A DNA stretch of 64,000 nucleotides from contig NC_133026.1 of the NCBI RefSeq assembly GCF_048771995.1, positions 105,786,001-105,850,000 on the forward strand, in the 5' to 3' direction. Under the pieces are notes generated by a model. That model saw only the letters and a program-made list of their open reading frames with translations, was not told where the DNA came from and made no database searches. The position numbers and the translations under genes were made by a program. Numbering within the stretch: position 1 is the first letter of the stretch; every line of letters begins with the position of its first letter. Origin of the DNA: Taeniopygia guttata (lineage: Eukaryota; Chordata; Aves; Passeriformes; Estrildidae). This document shows positions 13,401 through 28,400 of the stretch, piece by piece.

Positions 13401-16400
13401 ATTTTATCACTGACAAGATTTTATTTAATTTAATGTAGCAAATCAACTCCAGTCAAATTTGTTCTATGTGCCACTTTTGCTCTTTCCCTCTTAATTGAGC
13501 AGCTTAAAAATCTGGGAAGAGCAAGTGCTTGCTCTTTGAGAAACTTAAGGACAAAATATTCACATTTATAGGTTAACTGATAATTAGCAAATATAGTGAC
13601 AGGCAGAAACCAACCCCAAGATTCTATTTCAAGCCCACATTCAAACCTGGAGCCAGTTATCACAAAACCATAGAATGGCTTGGGTTGGAAGGGACCTTAA
13701 AGATCATCTAGTTCCCATCCCTGGCCAACCACACCTTCCACTAGCCCAGGTTGCTCAGAGCCCCATCCAACTTGGCCTTGAACACTTCCAGGGATAGAGC
13801 ACTGACAGCTTCTCTGGGAAAGCTGTTCTGGCGCCTCACCACCCTCTGAGTAAAGAATTTGTTCCCAGTATCTAAACAAAAATCTCTCCTCTTCCCACCT
13901 ATCCCATCACAACTACATCTAGTGTGTAATCAGTATTACACAGCTGGCCTGTGTAAAAAGTCACTCCCCCTCTTTCAGAAGCCACCCTTAAGAACTGGAA
14001 GGCCACTGTGAGGTCTCCCTGAAGCCTTTGCCTCTCCAGCTCTCTCAGCCTGTCTTCAAATGACAGGTGCTAATTCATTCCTGGGGATCAGCTTTATGGC
14101 CCTCCTCTGGACCTGCTCCAACATGGTCACATCTTTTTTTGTGCCGAGGACCCAGAGCTGGATGCAGCACTCCAGGTGGGGAGGTCTCATGATGGTAGAA
14201 GATGGGGACAGAATTGCCTTCCTTGCCCTGCTGGCCCCTCTGCTTTTGATGTGCCCCAGGATGCAGCTGATCTTCTGGGCTTCTAGTGCACTGTTATCTA
14301 TTAAATAATATCATCTTCTGTAGGTTGCTGGGACTGCCAGTGCCAGTTATCACCCCAAATCTGCTGTGTCATGAGCTACTTTTAAAGTTTTTGTACTAAA
14401 AGGAATGGTACAAGCTGCTTGGAGTTTAGCCACATGAAGATTTTTGCACTGCAGCATCAACTTTCCCTTAAAATAGAAGGTTTTAGCAGTACTCGTATAG
14501 CAAAAAGCAAGAATCACAGGCTGAATACTAGAATTACCAAAGGCTACTCAATTCCATTGCAGGTATGAGCAGTCACTGTACAACGCATCTGATGTGATCT
14601 GAGGTGAAAAAACATCGTTTCTAAAGCACTTCATTTCCTGTTCTGTAGAGGCAGAGCTCGAAGTGGGTAAGCTTTGAGACACTGAGGCTGGAGGACAACG
14701 AGTAGAGTACACACGGCTCCCTCTCCTGGCTGAAACTCTCAAGCAGCTTTCTTTCTTAGAGTAGTGCTGTCGAAAGTGAAATCACAGCCCTGTAGCTATG
14801 ATAAACATGTCATTTTAGCCACACAGTCTGAGCAGAAATACATGACAGCAAGCAATGCAAACACAAGCAGCATCTATGCATCCATGGGAGGAATCATCAC
14901 TTTTAATCAAAGGTATAGTGAAGTATTTTAAGACAAAACAAGGCTAATCTGCAACTGCCCAGATGCATGAGCCAAGTAAGTATTCAGTACATACTTTCAG
15001 AGTGTCCTGTAGGTCTGTAACAGATACTGCATCATCTTCATCATCACTACTCAGCTGTTCCTGTGTGCAGTAATGAGTGCTATATGCAGAGTGGTCCTCT
15101 ATTGCTTCTAGCCAGCTCTGGAAAGGAAAAAACAGAGTTAATAGACATTTCAAAGGTCATCTCCAAAACAAAGTATCATGTAAGCAGAACAACAAAATTT
15201 TCTCTTGATATAAATAAGATAGTCATTAATAAAATGAGACATTTAAATAGGCAAGAAATAGATTGCTAGAAAATGTAACATATATTGCAGATGAAACCCT
15301 CTGTGGGCAGAGTACCACAGACACAACTTACCACAGATTTACCCTTAAGCTCAAATGTAACCCACACCTCCATCTAGCCAAGAAAATCCTTATTAATTAA
15401 AATACTGTAGGGAATACATTTTACATCTTTGGGTTTCTGTTCAGACAGCAAGGTCCCCATGACAAAGTCTGTCTTCTTACTCATGACAAACTGCACAAAA
15501 CCTCAAGCACTATCATAATTAAGATGTAGATTATTTTCCTATTCATTGGATCACAGAGTGGCTGAGGCTGAAGGTCATGTAGTCCAACCCCTCTGGACCC
15601 CTGAAGGTCATCTAGTCCAACCCCCCTGCTCAAGAAGTCCCACCTAGAGCTAGTTGGCCAGGACATCCAGATGGCTTTTGAAAATCTTCAAGGATGGAGA
15701 ATCCACGACTGCTGTGGGCCCTCTGTGACAGTGCATGGCCACCCTCACACCTTTTTCTTATGTCCAGAGAGAAATCCCTGTGCTTTAGTTTACACCATTG
15801 CCTCTGGTCCTGTCACTAGGCACCACTGAAAAGAGCCTGGCTCTGTCCCTCTTGGCAACTCTCCTCAGGCATTTACATACATAGGCAAGCTTCCCTGAGC
15901 CTCCCCTTCTCCAGACTGAGCAGTCCCAGTTCTCTCAGCTTCTCCTAGTAAAAGTGATGCTCTGATCCCTTCATCACCTCCATGGCCCTTTGTTATGTTC
16001 TCTTTAGTATGTTTGCATCTCTCTTGTTGTGAGAAGCCCAAAACTGGACACAGCACTCTAGTTGCCTCCACCCCAACTCCATCTCTAGCTAGTACACCTG
16101 CAGAAGTACAACAGTGAATATACTAAAATAGCCCTAAAAATTGTTTCTGTTGTTTCAGAGCCACCTTTTGAGAAAAAACCAATTTATTAGGTCTGGGAGT
16201 ATGGTTAAGAGTAGACTGTAGACTTATGGTTAAGAGAAGACTGTACCATTAAACATTCTTTAGTTTGGATTAATGAACTATGAAAGTGCAACAGAAGGAG
16301 GTTGCAACAGATATTTACCACATGGAGAAGTGAATGAAAAACAGGAAGTTAGATAACGGAATAATACAGGCACAGAGCTGGAAAACAGGCAGCACTTATT

Positions 16401-19400
16401 TAAAGAAGAGATAATTGCAATGGGCCAATTTTTTTGCTGTTTAATCTATAATCATGCTAAAAGATTTAATATCTGCACTTATGCTACCAAGTCCTGATGA
16501 TCAAAATATGAAATACATTGCTACTATGCACTCATAGCAAGTAGTACGCAAATTCTTCAATACAGAAGTTACTGCATTTTAATGCCTTTGATAAAGAGTC
16601 ATTATTACCTCTCTAGTTTGAGAAGGAAAGCTATTTTTAGGAATCTTGAAACGATGAACAGTGTCATCAAAACATCTGACAGAAAAAAAGCAACTGTCTG
16701 ACGATTTTACCTAGAGCAAAGTGGAGAAAAAACAAAATTAGTATAATGAATCTGAAAAAAAATGAAATGCAAGCAAAGTATAAAATTATGCTTAACTCAG
16801 AAGTTTTTGCCTCAGTTTTGATCCAAGTAATTGTAATTTATAAAAACCTTGGTCAGAACAGTTTTCCACAGTGTGTCATTACACTATTAATAGTAATATA
16901 GAGGTTCTTATGGTTTGTATTTATTTGCACCACTTGATTCAGGTAAAACCTCAGCAATGGTTCAAGATTGTCAATATTAAGGAATTTGTGGATACTGAAA
17001 AGCAAGTCACTTTTCCATACAATATGAGTGTATATGTAAGTGCTGCTTAACAGAACTTGCGGTGCCAAACTAGGCTAGGGCAGTTACAGAAATATGAAAA
17101 TTATCTTAAATGCATTTTTCTTAAACACTTCATCTTCCTGAGCATTATAAATGACACCTGGGCTTTGTTTTCTCTGTTCACCCCTTCCAAAACGGATTCC
17201 TACAAGCATAACTGAAATCAGGGAGTTTTTCCAAATGTCACCTTCAAAATTGATTAGTCTTTCAACTGAGATGAGCTTAAGTTATGCAATCGGTCACAAG
17301 CAGCCAGGGAAAGCTAAGGGGGAACTGAAGCTTTGGCCATTCCAGATCACATGCTTCAAACTGACCCAGTGTGCTTTCAGGATACCTTGTGTGTCTAAAT
17401 CTTCAATGCTTTAGAAAGCAGTGAGGGAGCTTTATGGCCACTTTACATAAAAGAATACTTTGCTGGATGGGAACAAGCATTTCTTTCAACAGCACAAGCT
17501 TTCTCCCTACTTTGTAACAAAGATCAGTTTACCAATCCAGCGGAAGTTTTCATTAACCAGGAATGGAATATAATGGAACATACAAAAACAACTCAGTAGT
17601 TACAACTGAGTAACATTCTTACCGTGCACACAGCTTGTGTTAGATGCTTGCACCCCTGACGATGATCATTATTCACTGCATCAGCTCTTTGAAAGAAAAA
17701 GAGATTTAGTGAAGTGAAGACAGAAATTATTTAAACTACTTTTCAGAAATTTAAACACAGAACTTACTGCCTCCGATACCAGGAAAGCACTCCATGTTCT
17801 AGAACTATCCAGTAGAGTTTCCAACCAAAAAATCGTGAGCTCTGAAAGGAAAAAAAACCCCAAAAACCAGGTAAGCTTAACAGAATATTTTTAGTACAGA
17901 GAGCTCAGTGTGCAGCTGTAGTGTGAGCTGCAGAACTGAGCTCTGGGTGGTAGGAGCCTGAGGACTCAGCAGAAGACTCCAGACTTTCACACACTTAGAT
18001 TGCAAGGGCAGAAAAACCCAGGGGTTCCTTCATTCAGGTTATCTCCTCAGAGGCGCCAGCTCAAGCTGCTATTTTGTTATTGCACAATGATTAAAGTAAG
18101 GATCAAGACATCTGAGACTCAGCTATGGGAAACCAAGGGTAAAGTTGGTAAGGAAACCTCATCTGAGTGTGGCAAGTTGAGGGAGCCAAGCTCGGCACCT
18201 GTCAACTCACTGGAGCCACCAACTGCAAAGGGTCTTCAGTCCCAGCAGTTAAAAGTCTCTGGTGGAAGGAGTGTGATGGACAGAGTGACTCCTGCATGGT
18301 CAGGCAGAGAAGCTTCCTTAACACTTAAACTAGTAAACACTACAAAAACCTTTTAGGTTCTGCATGTGATCCTGATGATCACAGCAACCTGAGAGTATTT
18401 TACAAGTGCAGCGCTACTCTTGTTTTTGGAACCAACTAAAGATAAAAGTTGAGCCTGCTACTCAGTAAGAACTGAAATACTAAAATGTTGCATTTCTTAA
18501 TATTACAAGAATTGTTGGTCACCACACAATTCTATTTTATAAAATCAAATGAGAAACAAAACACATTGACATCTCCAACTACAACATTTTATCTGTCTCA
18601 AGCTTTAGTAAACAGATCTTTTTTAAGAGCAGTTCCTTATGTTACAATTGTGTTTTAGGAAAATTTACACTGAAGAAAACTTTAAAGATTTCATTAAGCA
18701 ACATAATTAAACATTCATGTAGACTTTAGATTCACTTGAGAAACACAGCAAAATTAGCTTTAAATTCTTTGAATGCCATCTTCCCACTAAGTTTTAAAAT
18801 TTTCAGAAGATGATGGCAAAATATTAGTCACAGTTTTTTAAAGATAATGTATCAGTCACAGATTATCAAAGTAATCTAAGGAAAGAAAAAGCATTTTGCC
18901 CACACACAAGGAAAAAAGCCTTATTACAGTGCAGCTTGGCCACAAAAATTACCAAGAAATAAAGATTTTAATGACTGAGGTTAAGATCAGGGTACCATGA
19001 ATTTAGTAGCCGCTCCACTCAGCCAGTCCATCGATACATATTAGATTAAATTACTATTAAGTCCTATTTAAAAATTCATCCATTCAACAGTTATCACTGA
19101 AATATAGAAAAAGGACATACTGACATACTTCGAAAGCTTACAAGCTATTTCAGAAAAGGAAATAAGTCATACCTTCCATAAGAGACCTTCATATCTTCTC
19201 AGGGGTTTGTTGATAACCTGCACAGAAATTAAAGCTCATATAGGAATAGCTTCGACTAGATAGCCTTGGCATTTTAAATTGATACAAAAAGTTCCTACCT
19301 TTCCAGTTTTACCTGCCAGTATCAGTTTCATTTCTGCACCTTGGGCTAGATCAAGGGGTGTCTGATCTGTTTAGTAACAATAAAAGGCATGAGAATTTGA

Positions 19401-22400
19401 TGCAAATAAACTTAGATGGACTATAAAATAATTTGACAGTCATTATCCATCAGTTTGGCCTTGACACATCCACACTTACTTGGAATTGGGGAACATCAAC
19501 TCCTCAGGGGCAGAAGACTAAAAAAGGTATTGAACTTTAAGGCACTGCACTGCTTGTTAGAGTTCTACTAACCACAGAGAGCCCTTTGCCCTTATTGATT
19601 TAAATTTGTTTTTAGCTTCCAGCTATAAAGAACAGTTTAGGACACTCACAAATACCAAGACGAGGCATCTTTAAACAGAGGACAAGAACACAGTTTGCAT
19701 AACATCTACATCAAATTTTCCTCTTTTTGGTTTCATTAGAAGTCTTCTTCTGAGGAGTCACTTTGTCTTGGGCATATTTTCAATCTTGCTTTTTTTTTTG
19801 TTACCCGTGTTCAATGTTTAGCATCAAGAAAACAAAAGCCAGGCACATTTTACTGTTAAGACAGTCAGTAAATTTTTGAGAAACGGGTAAGCTTGGAAAA
19901 TAAAAGCACATACAATAAGTATTTTGCTACAGTTCTCCAGCCTCTTGCAATTTAGTCACTGTTGGCCTTCTTTTATTAGTGACACAAAGCTTGTAAAGCA
20001 CTGTAAGATTTTCCCTGAACACTATGTAATTAGCAACACAGCTTACAGAAGATGTTGAATTTGTGTCTCCACTTAACATTTAACATACTTTTCATTTGGT
20101 ACTCACCATTTTTATTTTTTATTTTAGGATCTGCTCCATTTTTTAGAAGTTTCAATGCACAGTGCTTATGAGCACGGTATGCTGCACAGTGCAAGGGCGT
20201 GTTCCCCATCTGATCTGTACAGTTGATATCAGGTGGCTTGCGCTTGTTTAACTGGAAAAAAAACAAAGTTCTGCTTACTTATCAGTTTTTTCCCCTCTCC
20301 AGATGCCATATTCTCTCTTTGGAAAATCAGCTGTTCCTAACTAGGACGCCTGAGTATAGATCTGGCAACAAAGAGGGCATTTAGCAAGTGTTATGACAAG
20401 GGCAAGGACTGCAACAATCAAACAAGACATTCATCTAGAGTAAGGAACTGCAGTGTTTTGCTTGCTATACTCCTTCCACCTCTGCTGCACAATATGGACA
20501 CATTTTTCTGACTCAACTGCACAGTGCCAGGGAAAGCTGCCCAGTATTGCAGCTCAGTCATTTATATGCTAGAATGGCCCTGCCCAGTTCTACTGTCAAA
20601 AATCTACTTTTCTTTATAGAAGACTCCCAGGCACAGTGCAAAGGTTAGCACAGGCCAGTGCTAAATCCAGAAAAAAATAGTGTAGCCACCCTGTTTCAGA
20701 GAGTAAGAACTCTGTACTGAATGGTAGCAGACCTGCCAGTCTCAGTGCCAGATATTCTAGGCTATTTAGAGCTCCTAGTATAGGCAATCTGTTACACAAA
20801 TAGCTTTGCTGCATTCTTAAGTCTATTAAGATAAAAGTAGCTATGTAACAAAGGAAGAAAAAAAAACAACCCAAACTGAGTTTTGCTTGCACACAATATA
20901 AATGTTTTGAAAAACTGACCCCTTCAAAGAGAAGGGTCATGAAGCATGACACTGCTAACAACCCTAAAACACAACTACACTACTCAAATATGTGGCTGCT
21001 GGATGTGTGCATGGGGGTTGGACTGAATGATCTGTAGAGGTCCCTTCCAGCCCAAACCATTTCATGCACTACCAGCCACTTAAGCTCACAAGCCAGATGG
21101 GAGTGCCTTAATAGAAAGGCTAAGTTACTGATAAGCAGCCTTAGGAGACCAGAGTCACAAGTGCATGATAATTTTTGAGAAACTCAGTTTAAGTATTCAC
21201 ATTAGGCATATGCTATCTTAGACAAAATTACAAAATATTAACAAAATTCCCATGGCCACAATTTAATATCAACAGCAATCACTTCATATGCACCTGAGAA
21301 GTAGTCCTATAAGGGATAAACTATTATAGTTTATCTGTTTATACTATATTTTATAGTATATCTGTTATTTACAGATCAACTGGTAAGAGAACAAAAGTCA
21401 AAAAGAGCGAGTTTGTGGAAGTGTACCCTCATTAACCCTGTAGTCAAATACTTGCATTCCTGAGAATTCCTAAGCTTTAGCTCTTTCCAACCAGCTGTTT
21501 TACATTTACTTCCTCTTCTGACTTCTTGCCTCCATACCTTTTAAGCCATATGCCTGTGCTTTCATCACCTTATGCCATGTTACAATGGACTACTTGGAAG
21601 AAAGCTTCATGTATCAATACATTGAGATAAAAATCTCTCGAGTCACTTCAGGCAATGTACAGTACATTTTTGGCAACTCACAGGAAGAACACACTGGCTT
21701 TGCCTCAAGTAGACTAAGGAGCCTGGGTTAAGATACAGCTGCTGAAGATCTAACTTCTAGTAAATAACATGTTCTGGTGTTAGGTGTCACAGTAAAAGTA
21801 GATATAAGCAACTAAAGTTTCATGGACATAATAGTCTGCTAATAAAAAAATTTAAGTAGGAGCAGAAATGCTTGAACAATCAGTAGGTAAAGTATGGTGA
21901 ATTCTGGAGCTAAAGGGCAGTTGTGAAGAGCTACACAAATTCTGCACAGAGGTATTAACCTAAGGGTAAGAAAGTCAAAATGGTTTACACCATAGAGCTT
22001 ACACTGGGAATATCTGTTAAGAATTGACTTAAAACTGACTCTGGGTCAAAAACAGGACAATACTTTGAAATGTTTTAGAAGACAATATATAGCTTTCTTT
22101 ACATATACGGAGCTCAAAGGTAGCCAGTATTAAAAAAACCAAAGGCACTTAGAAATTACTATGTTCACAGGGAGAGTTACATGCTCATGCATAGTTACAT
22201 GCCACATGTAGAAAGCAGAGCTTTTTAATGACAGATTTCTAGAAGGAGCCGCTTTTTTTCTGATTGTTTCTTCACATCAGATTAAGGATTAGTCAGCAGA
22301 CATGTAAGAAGTATTAAAATTATCAGAATCAAGAACAAATCACTTATGTCAGTGTATTAATTACAATTAGTACAATTGTGCAGTGTATTAATGCACTATT

Positions 22401-25400
22401 TTTCCACCTCTTAGGTGCTATGTACAGCTCTGGTCCTCTCTCCACTTCAAAGAGGACATCACAAAAACTCCACATAAGAATTAAAAGGATGACCAAGGAT
22501 TTAACAAGAGTTTCCATGCAAGGAGTTAGAAAGACATAGTCTCTTCAGGCTATAAGAAAAAACTTTAGAGGGGGAGAAGTAAATCGTGAGCCATTGTTCA
22601 CTTCTACTTCCATGCAGAATAAAGAATATCAAATATCTCAATATATCAATCTCACATTTGTGAATTTTGACGCCTGAAAAGGCATTACTAAAGGTGCTAA
22701 GTAGGTAAAAACTGTTCCATACTGCATGTCTTACTTCTAAGGATAATCTTCAGGACTCTCAAAAGTGCGAGTTCAAGCACCGGGACTCTGCTTCAAAACC
22801 CAGCTGGGTTTGGTCCTGAGCAACCTGCTCTAGTTCATTCTGCTTTCCAAAGAGGAGCTGAAATGTATCACATTCAGAGGCCTCCTCCAGTCTTTCTCTG
22901 ATCTGCTTCTGCCACAGCCTTACCATGCCATCACACTGTTCATCTGGGATTACTACGAGTGTGTGCACACACAAATACAGTTTTCAATTTCTGCTTAGTA
23001 TGAAACGGTGCTGTGCAGATGACTGTCAATTAAAAACTACAATGGTTGCTAACAAGAAAGAGCTTAATTTCAAGACTAAAGACAGGCCACACTGTGGTGA
23101 AAATCTAGACATCCATGATGTTAAGGTATGCACAATAACATACTAAGCTTATCTTGGCAGACCATGAACCATTACACTGCTGTTTACAACTAACTAGCTA
23201 ATTCTTTCTAAAGGATTTAAAAACACTAAATAAGTTGAAAACTGTTGGTTTTGCAACCTACAGCAAAGAGGAAAATCCTTGAGGGTTCAGCACCTTACCA
23301 TTTTAACGAGGAGCACAGCACTAACATTCCAAAGTCACAGCCTTTGATGCAAAGCACAAAGTCATATTTTGTTACATTGGCATTATGGATTGAATCACTT
23401 GACTTGAATTCTTACCAAGGCAGTCAGTTTCCCTGTTTCCCCCTCTCTTGCTGCTCCTAAGAGGAGTTCTTCCAGTTTCCTTTCTTGTGTCCTTTCCACT
23501 GCTATTAAAACAAAAAAAATAAAAGTAAGGTCAGTCTCAATAAAGTACAGCTTTAAAAAACTATAGCAAAACAGGCCTAGAGAAGTAAGACTTTCCAGTA
23601 TTATTTATTTGGGACAGGTATAAATAGAATATTTACTCAGAAAAGTCCATGTCAGAGTGAAAATATGTTCAAAGCACATAAAATTTGGTAAGATGTGCAA
23701 GTTTGTATACACATACACATATATATTATTATTATTATTCCAACACTTAAACCAAGCCCACTCCCTGCAGAAGGGAAAATGGAACTATGCAACACCCTCA
23801 TTTCAGATTTTCCCTATGTTCTTTTCAGCTTCTCTTCTACTCTTCTTATCATCCCACCAAAATTTTATTCTTCTCTAATGATTCAGCAGATGAGCAGTGG
23901 AAACGAGTTATTTGCGCATTTGCATGTAGAATCAGAAGAGAGATCACTTCTTATATGCAGTCTGTGGTAGTGGACACAGAGCTCCATCAGTATTTAAGAA
24001 TATTACACAGTAATACCAGGAAGAAACAGTTTTTGAACTCTCCAAAACTATAATCAGTGAACTAGATTAGTATTTGAACACCATTTGCCTCATCTCTGAC
24101 ACCTGTGAAGGAAGGAGGAAACACGGGGAAGGATTTTTATTTCTTATGCCTTTTGACACAAAGTCTAAGACTGCAACAGCAAGTCCTAAATCTGATCCAT
24201 AACTGGGTCACCTTTGCAAACTGGTCAGAATTTTGCTCTCTAATGATTTGGTTGACACAAAGCCACTTACTGTTCTTGATTTGAGTTTTGTCTCTTTCAG
24301 TGAGGCAAGGCTTTGACTGCCCATGTATCATTCAAATCTGTAGCAAGGACCACCCCAGCAGGACTGAAATAGTAAACTGTGTATTCATAATACTTAATTC
24401 TTGAGTTGCAACCTCACTTGTCAATGCTACCAAACACTATGACTCTTTTCTTTCTAATAATCAAATTTAAAAAGAAAATTAAACTGAGCTTCTGCAACTT
24501 GCAGGAATAAAAGCAGCTTTTAGAATGCACGTATGTTTAAAAATTCCCCAAAACAAACTTTGACCTATTAAAGTTACCTTCCAACATATTCCTTATGTCT
24601 TTGTCATAAGTAACTTCTTTTGCAGTCTCTCCACTGCCATTAACAATAGACGGATCAGCATTATGCTGCAAGAGTAACATCACCACCTCCTGAAAAACAA
24701 TTTGAAAAGCACTGCTTATCTGTATGTGTAACTGCAAGGCCACAATCAGGCTTTCCAGCCATTGACATCCTGTAAGATGAGCTTTGTAACCAATGGCTTC
24801 TCACCACTGCTAGTTTCTTATGACAACAGGAAGGGATGTTTTAGAGAGATTGAAGAGTGAGACTGGCTGCAGCATCTTCTCTCCCATCAGTTAGGCTGAA
24901 GGAACCAACAGGAGGTAAAGCTGCACAGACTGACCCTGAAAAGCTGGTGTACCTGGTGTTAATGCTGACTTGGACAGAGAAAAATTGTATAACTGGCACT
25001 TTTGACAAAACAGTAAGTAGTCCCTCCTTCTGAAGGGCCAAGATGTTATCCATAGAGGTAGTAGTAGTTTTGGAATGATTGTGGCAATGGGGGGTTGGGG
25101 AGGGGGAATCAAACTAGTGTCACATTACACAGGCCTATAAAAAGCTCTTTAGTTCTGGTTAACTATGAAGGAACAGCACTTCCAGACACCAAATGGGCCT
25201 GTGTGTCCTAATTTAAGAGATTTCTTTCCCCTTCAGAAGCTACTAAGATTAAAACAATGTGGTTTCTCTCTGTGTTTGGTTTTTTTTTTTTTTTTTGACA
25301 GTTATGCAAGCTAGGCAATGTGCCTAATCCTTCTGAACATGCTGTACCAAAACAGACAATAAGTCATTTTTAGACCCTGTAAAAACATATTTTTTGAAGT

Positions 25401-28400
25401 GATCTTGTTGCTAGCACTTTCTTAATAATTCCACAAGTGAGACTTAAAAAAGACATCATACTTTACCTTACGCCCTGTGAAAGCTGCACGATGGAGCGGT
25501 GTGTCTCCCATGTCATTCAGCACATTCACATCTGCACCTGCCTAAACAGCAAGACCAAAAGACATCTGAATATCCTTCCAACAAGAACTACACGGCTATT
25601 CCCTCTGCCTGGGGAGGAAGGGGAGACAGGGCACTAATGCAGAACTCATTGCAAATCAGATCAGAACTGTAATACAGTTATCCTGAAAACAAGGATAAAG
25701 TATGTATCTAAGATTCATAGCCAACATTCTCTCAATTGCGTCAAAAAGGAAAAGCCCCCTGCATTTTTCCAGGCATATCTCACACTTTTAAGAAGAGGGT
25801 ATATGGAAAGCAAGTTTAATACAAGGGGTGGGGGCTATTATGGTCTTGGTTTTTGCTTGGCTTGGGTTGTTTGGGGTTTTGTAGGTCTTCCTGTTACATC
25901 TCCCTTCCTTTTGTCACGCACTTTCTCCATCACACACCTTTTTTCTGCACAGGCACTCTTCCAAGAAACTAAGAAATCCTATCGTACTTTCATTAAGTAT
26001 TTCTTCTACACTATTCTACCTAACCTCTCAAGGGTCAAAGAGAGGGCAGGGCATACTTAACTTCATCACGTATGTTTAGATCACACGATTCAGCCAGGTC
26101 ATTGCTGCCTGCCTCAAGTTAACTGATGAACCTGACTAGTTCCAGAGCTCTGTTTCTGATAATACCTCCTTCACTTGCTCTTTGCACAAGTACATAGACA
26201 CACTTATACATATTCAGCTTTCAGAAGTGCACAGCCTCACTTTTTTCTCACTTTGTTCTTTAAATAACACCTTTCCAAGAGCCCTATCAAAAGAACTAAA
26301 AGTACAAAGTCCTCCTATAGTCTATACTCTTCCAGCTCTTGATGTTGGATGATTGGTAAATGCATTAAGTGATAAAACTTTACCTTTTGCTTTAAATAGC
26401 CCACTTGAATTGAAAATGGCTTTATTTACTGAGCAAGTGTGTAAGCTAGAGAAGAATTTCTCAAAGAAATCTCACATTTGTTTCCCCCTTTAAAGTCTGG
26501 ATTATGCTGGCAATTTTATTCTTAATTAAAATCAAGTTTAGATTAGCTTTGCACTTGAGCCTGTTTATCACACTCCTGCCATCCAGCAAAATCTTTCAAA
26601 TATAAAAGAGGGTCTAATTAGTTAAGGTTGGTTGAAGCTATCCTGACAGCCAAAACAACAACAAAATCAGTTAGAAACTACAGACACTGCATTTGCAGTT
26701 GTTATGCAAATACAAACACATCAGTTTTGATAACAGAAGTCCATAGTTTCAAAATTCATCACACAGTTCATTATTTCAAACCTGTTAGAAAGAAATAATG
26801 TTACAGAGAGTTACACTCCAAGAGAAAATCAGCTAAGTACCAATAGTTCTAAAAACTGCTCAGAGCAAGGGTTGTATTGCTACTGTATAGACTTCCACTG
26901 TCAATGTTTTGGGTCCTTCTAAACCAGGCCTATCTTAATGTTACAACAATCAGTTATGTCTATGTTACATGTAGATAAACTGTATGAGTGCCTCTGCCTC
27001 TCTGCAAAGCCTCTTTTCTTCTATCACAAAAGACTGAACAAACACCAACTGCTTCTAGCCTTACACAGAGAGGAAAACAGATATATACCTTCAACAAATC
27101 CTCTACCACAACAGCATGTCCAAAGTAGCAAGCAAGGTGAAGAGGTGTCCAACCCATATTAGACTTACTTCTGCCTGAAAGACAAAACAGGTAAATTAAG
27201 TTTTGATCACACAGTACAAAAGACATTGTCGTGTGCTTGGAGGTTGTCATGGATAACCATTCTTCACAGCAGAGGAACAAGGAGGCTGGAAGCATCAACA
27301 CGACTCATTATTTAAATTACTAAATCAGGAGGCAGTTTGAGAAAGCTGGATCCAAATCTAAAAACAAAAATCAAAACAAAACCCCAAAACAAACTAACAA
27401 GCCCAACAAAAATCAACACCAAAAAACCCAAGCAAAAAACCACCACAACCTTCTGAAAGGGAAAAGTCATGTTGCCTGACTGAGAATAAAACTTTTCTTT
27501 GCATGTAACACCTTTCAATACTAGCAAGAAACTTCGGCTACTTTCATTCTTCATTCACTATGAAAATGGCACATGCAAGACCATTTTTCTTTTGCTTATC
27601 AAAAAACTCTTTGGTTTACACAATTTTATTTTCTTCACACAAATGAGAGGTAAGAGAATCTGTCTTTATGAATGACCTAATGTTGAGGCTTTTTGCCATC
27701 AGTTTTTTTGTTGCCTTGTGCTGTTTTTGATAAAGACAGCCTCACTAAGTGATGTGCTTTGAAATCTTAATGCACAGTAGAACTCAAGTATCATCTACAG
27801 CTCTAAGTTGCAGAATGATAAAGCACAGACAAGAAGCAGGCACAGAAATGATCATGTAAAGGAAACTGATTTATGCTTTATAAATAATTTAAACATGACC
27901 TGGAGGATTAGCTGTAGGAAATTCAACAACTGTCCTACAATATTTTCTTTAAAAGCAAGATATAAAAACATTAAAGGTTACTGAAGTTAACAACTCACTT
28001 TACTTTCCAACTGCAACATTCAATTGTATTAAGCAAAGGCAACCTGTGATTTGTTTGTACTAAGCAACACACTCACAGCATTACAGTATCACCTAAAAGC
28101 TGTCATTTTGTACTTTGAAGAAAAATGAAAATAAGGCAATAGAAATTGTTTTGAAATCACTGCCACCATTAAGTTTTCCCCTGTCATATAAGCTCAAGTA
28201 CTGAGGCATGGAGCATGAACAACATGAGTTTGCCCAGAGGAAACAAGCCACAAGTACAAGGAAAATAAACTGTTAACCTTGAAAGTTCATCATCTTTTCT
28301 GATCTCATATTAAAAATTAACATTAGAATGTGGTTCAGAGTTGAAATATTTTCCCATTTCTTATAACTCTTCCCAACTAACATTCCTGCCTTTTATTGAC

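Larger units (their letters stand above)
20252..23415. other. OSBPL1A intron with two CR1 fragments
   Basis: Holds the short CR1 end at 21.0 kb and the old CR1 relic at 22.4-22.9 kb. A small AT-rich inverted repeat lies near 21,335-21,360. Nothing else recognised. Confidence 0.6.

Noticed and set aside
18000-18356. Open frame of 118 codons on the plus strand in an OSBPL1A intron
   Set aside because: No recognisable domain, no splice context, antisense to the gene. It is probably chance.
22759-22974. Minus-strand open frame of 71 codons
   Set aside because: It overlaps an old CR1 relic in opposite orientation.
25277-25300. Poly-T run in an OSBPL1A intron
   Set aside because: Simple homopolymer; no LINE or SINE body recognised next to it.
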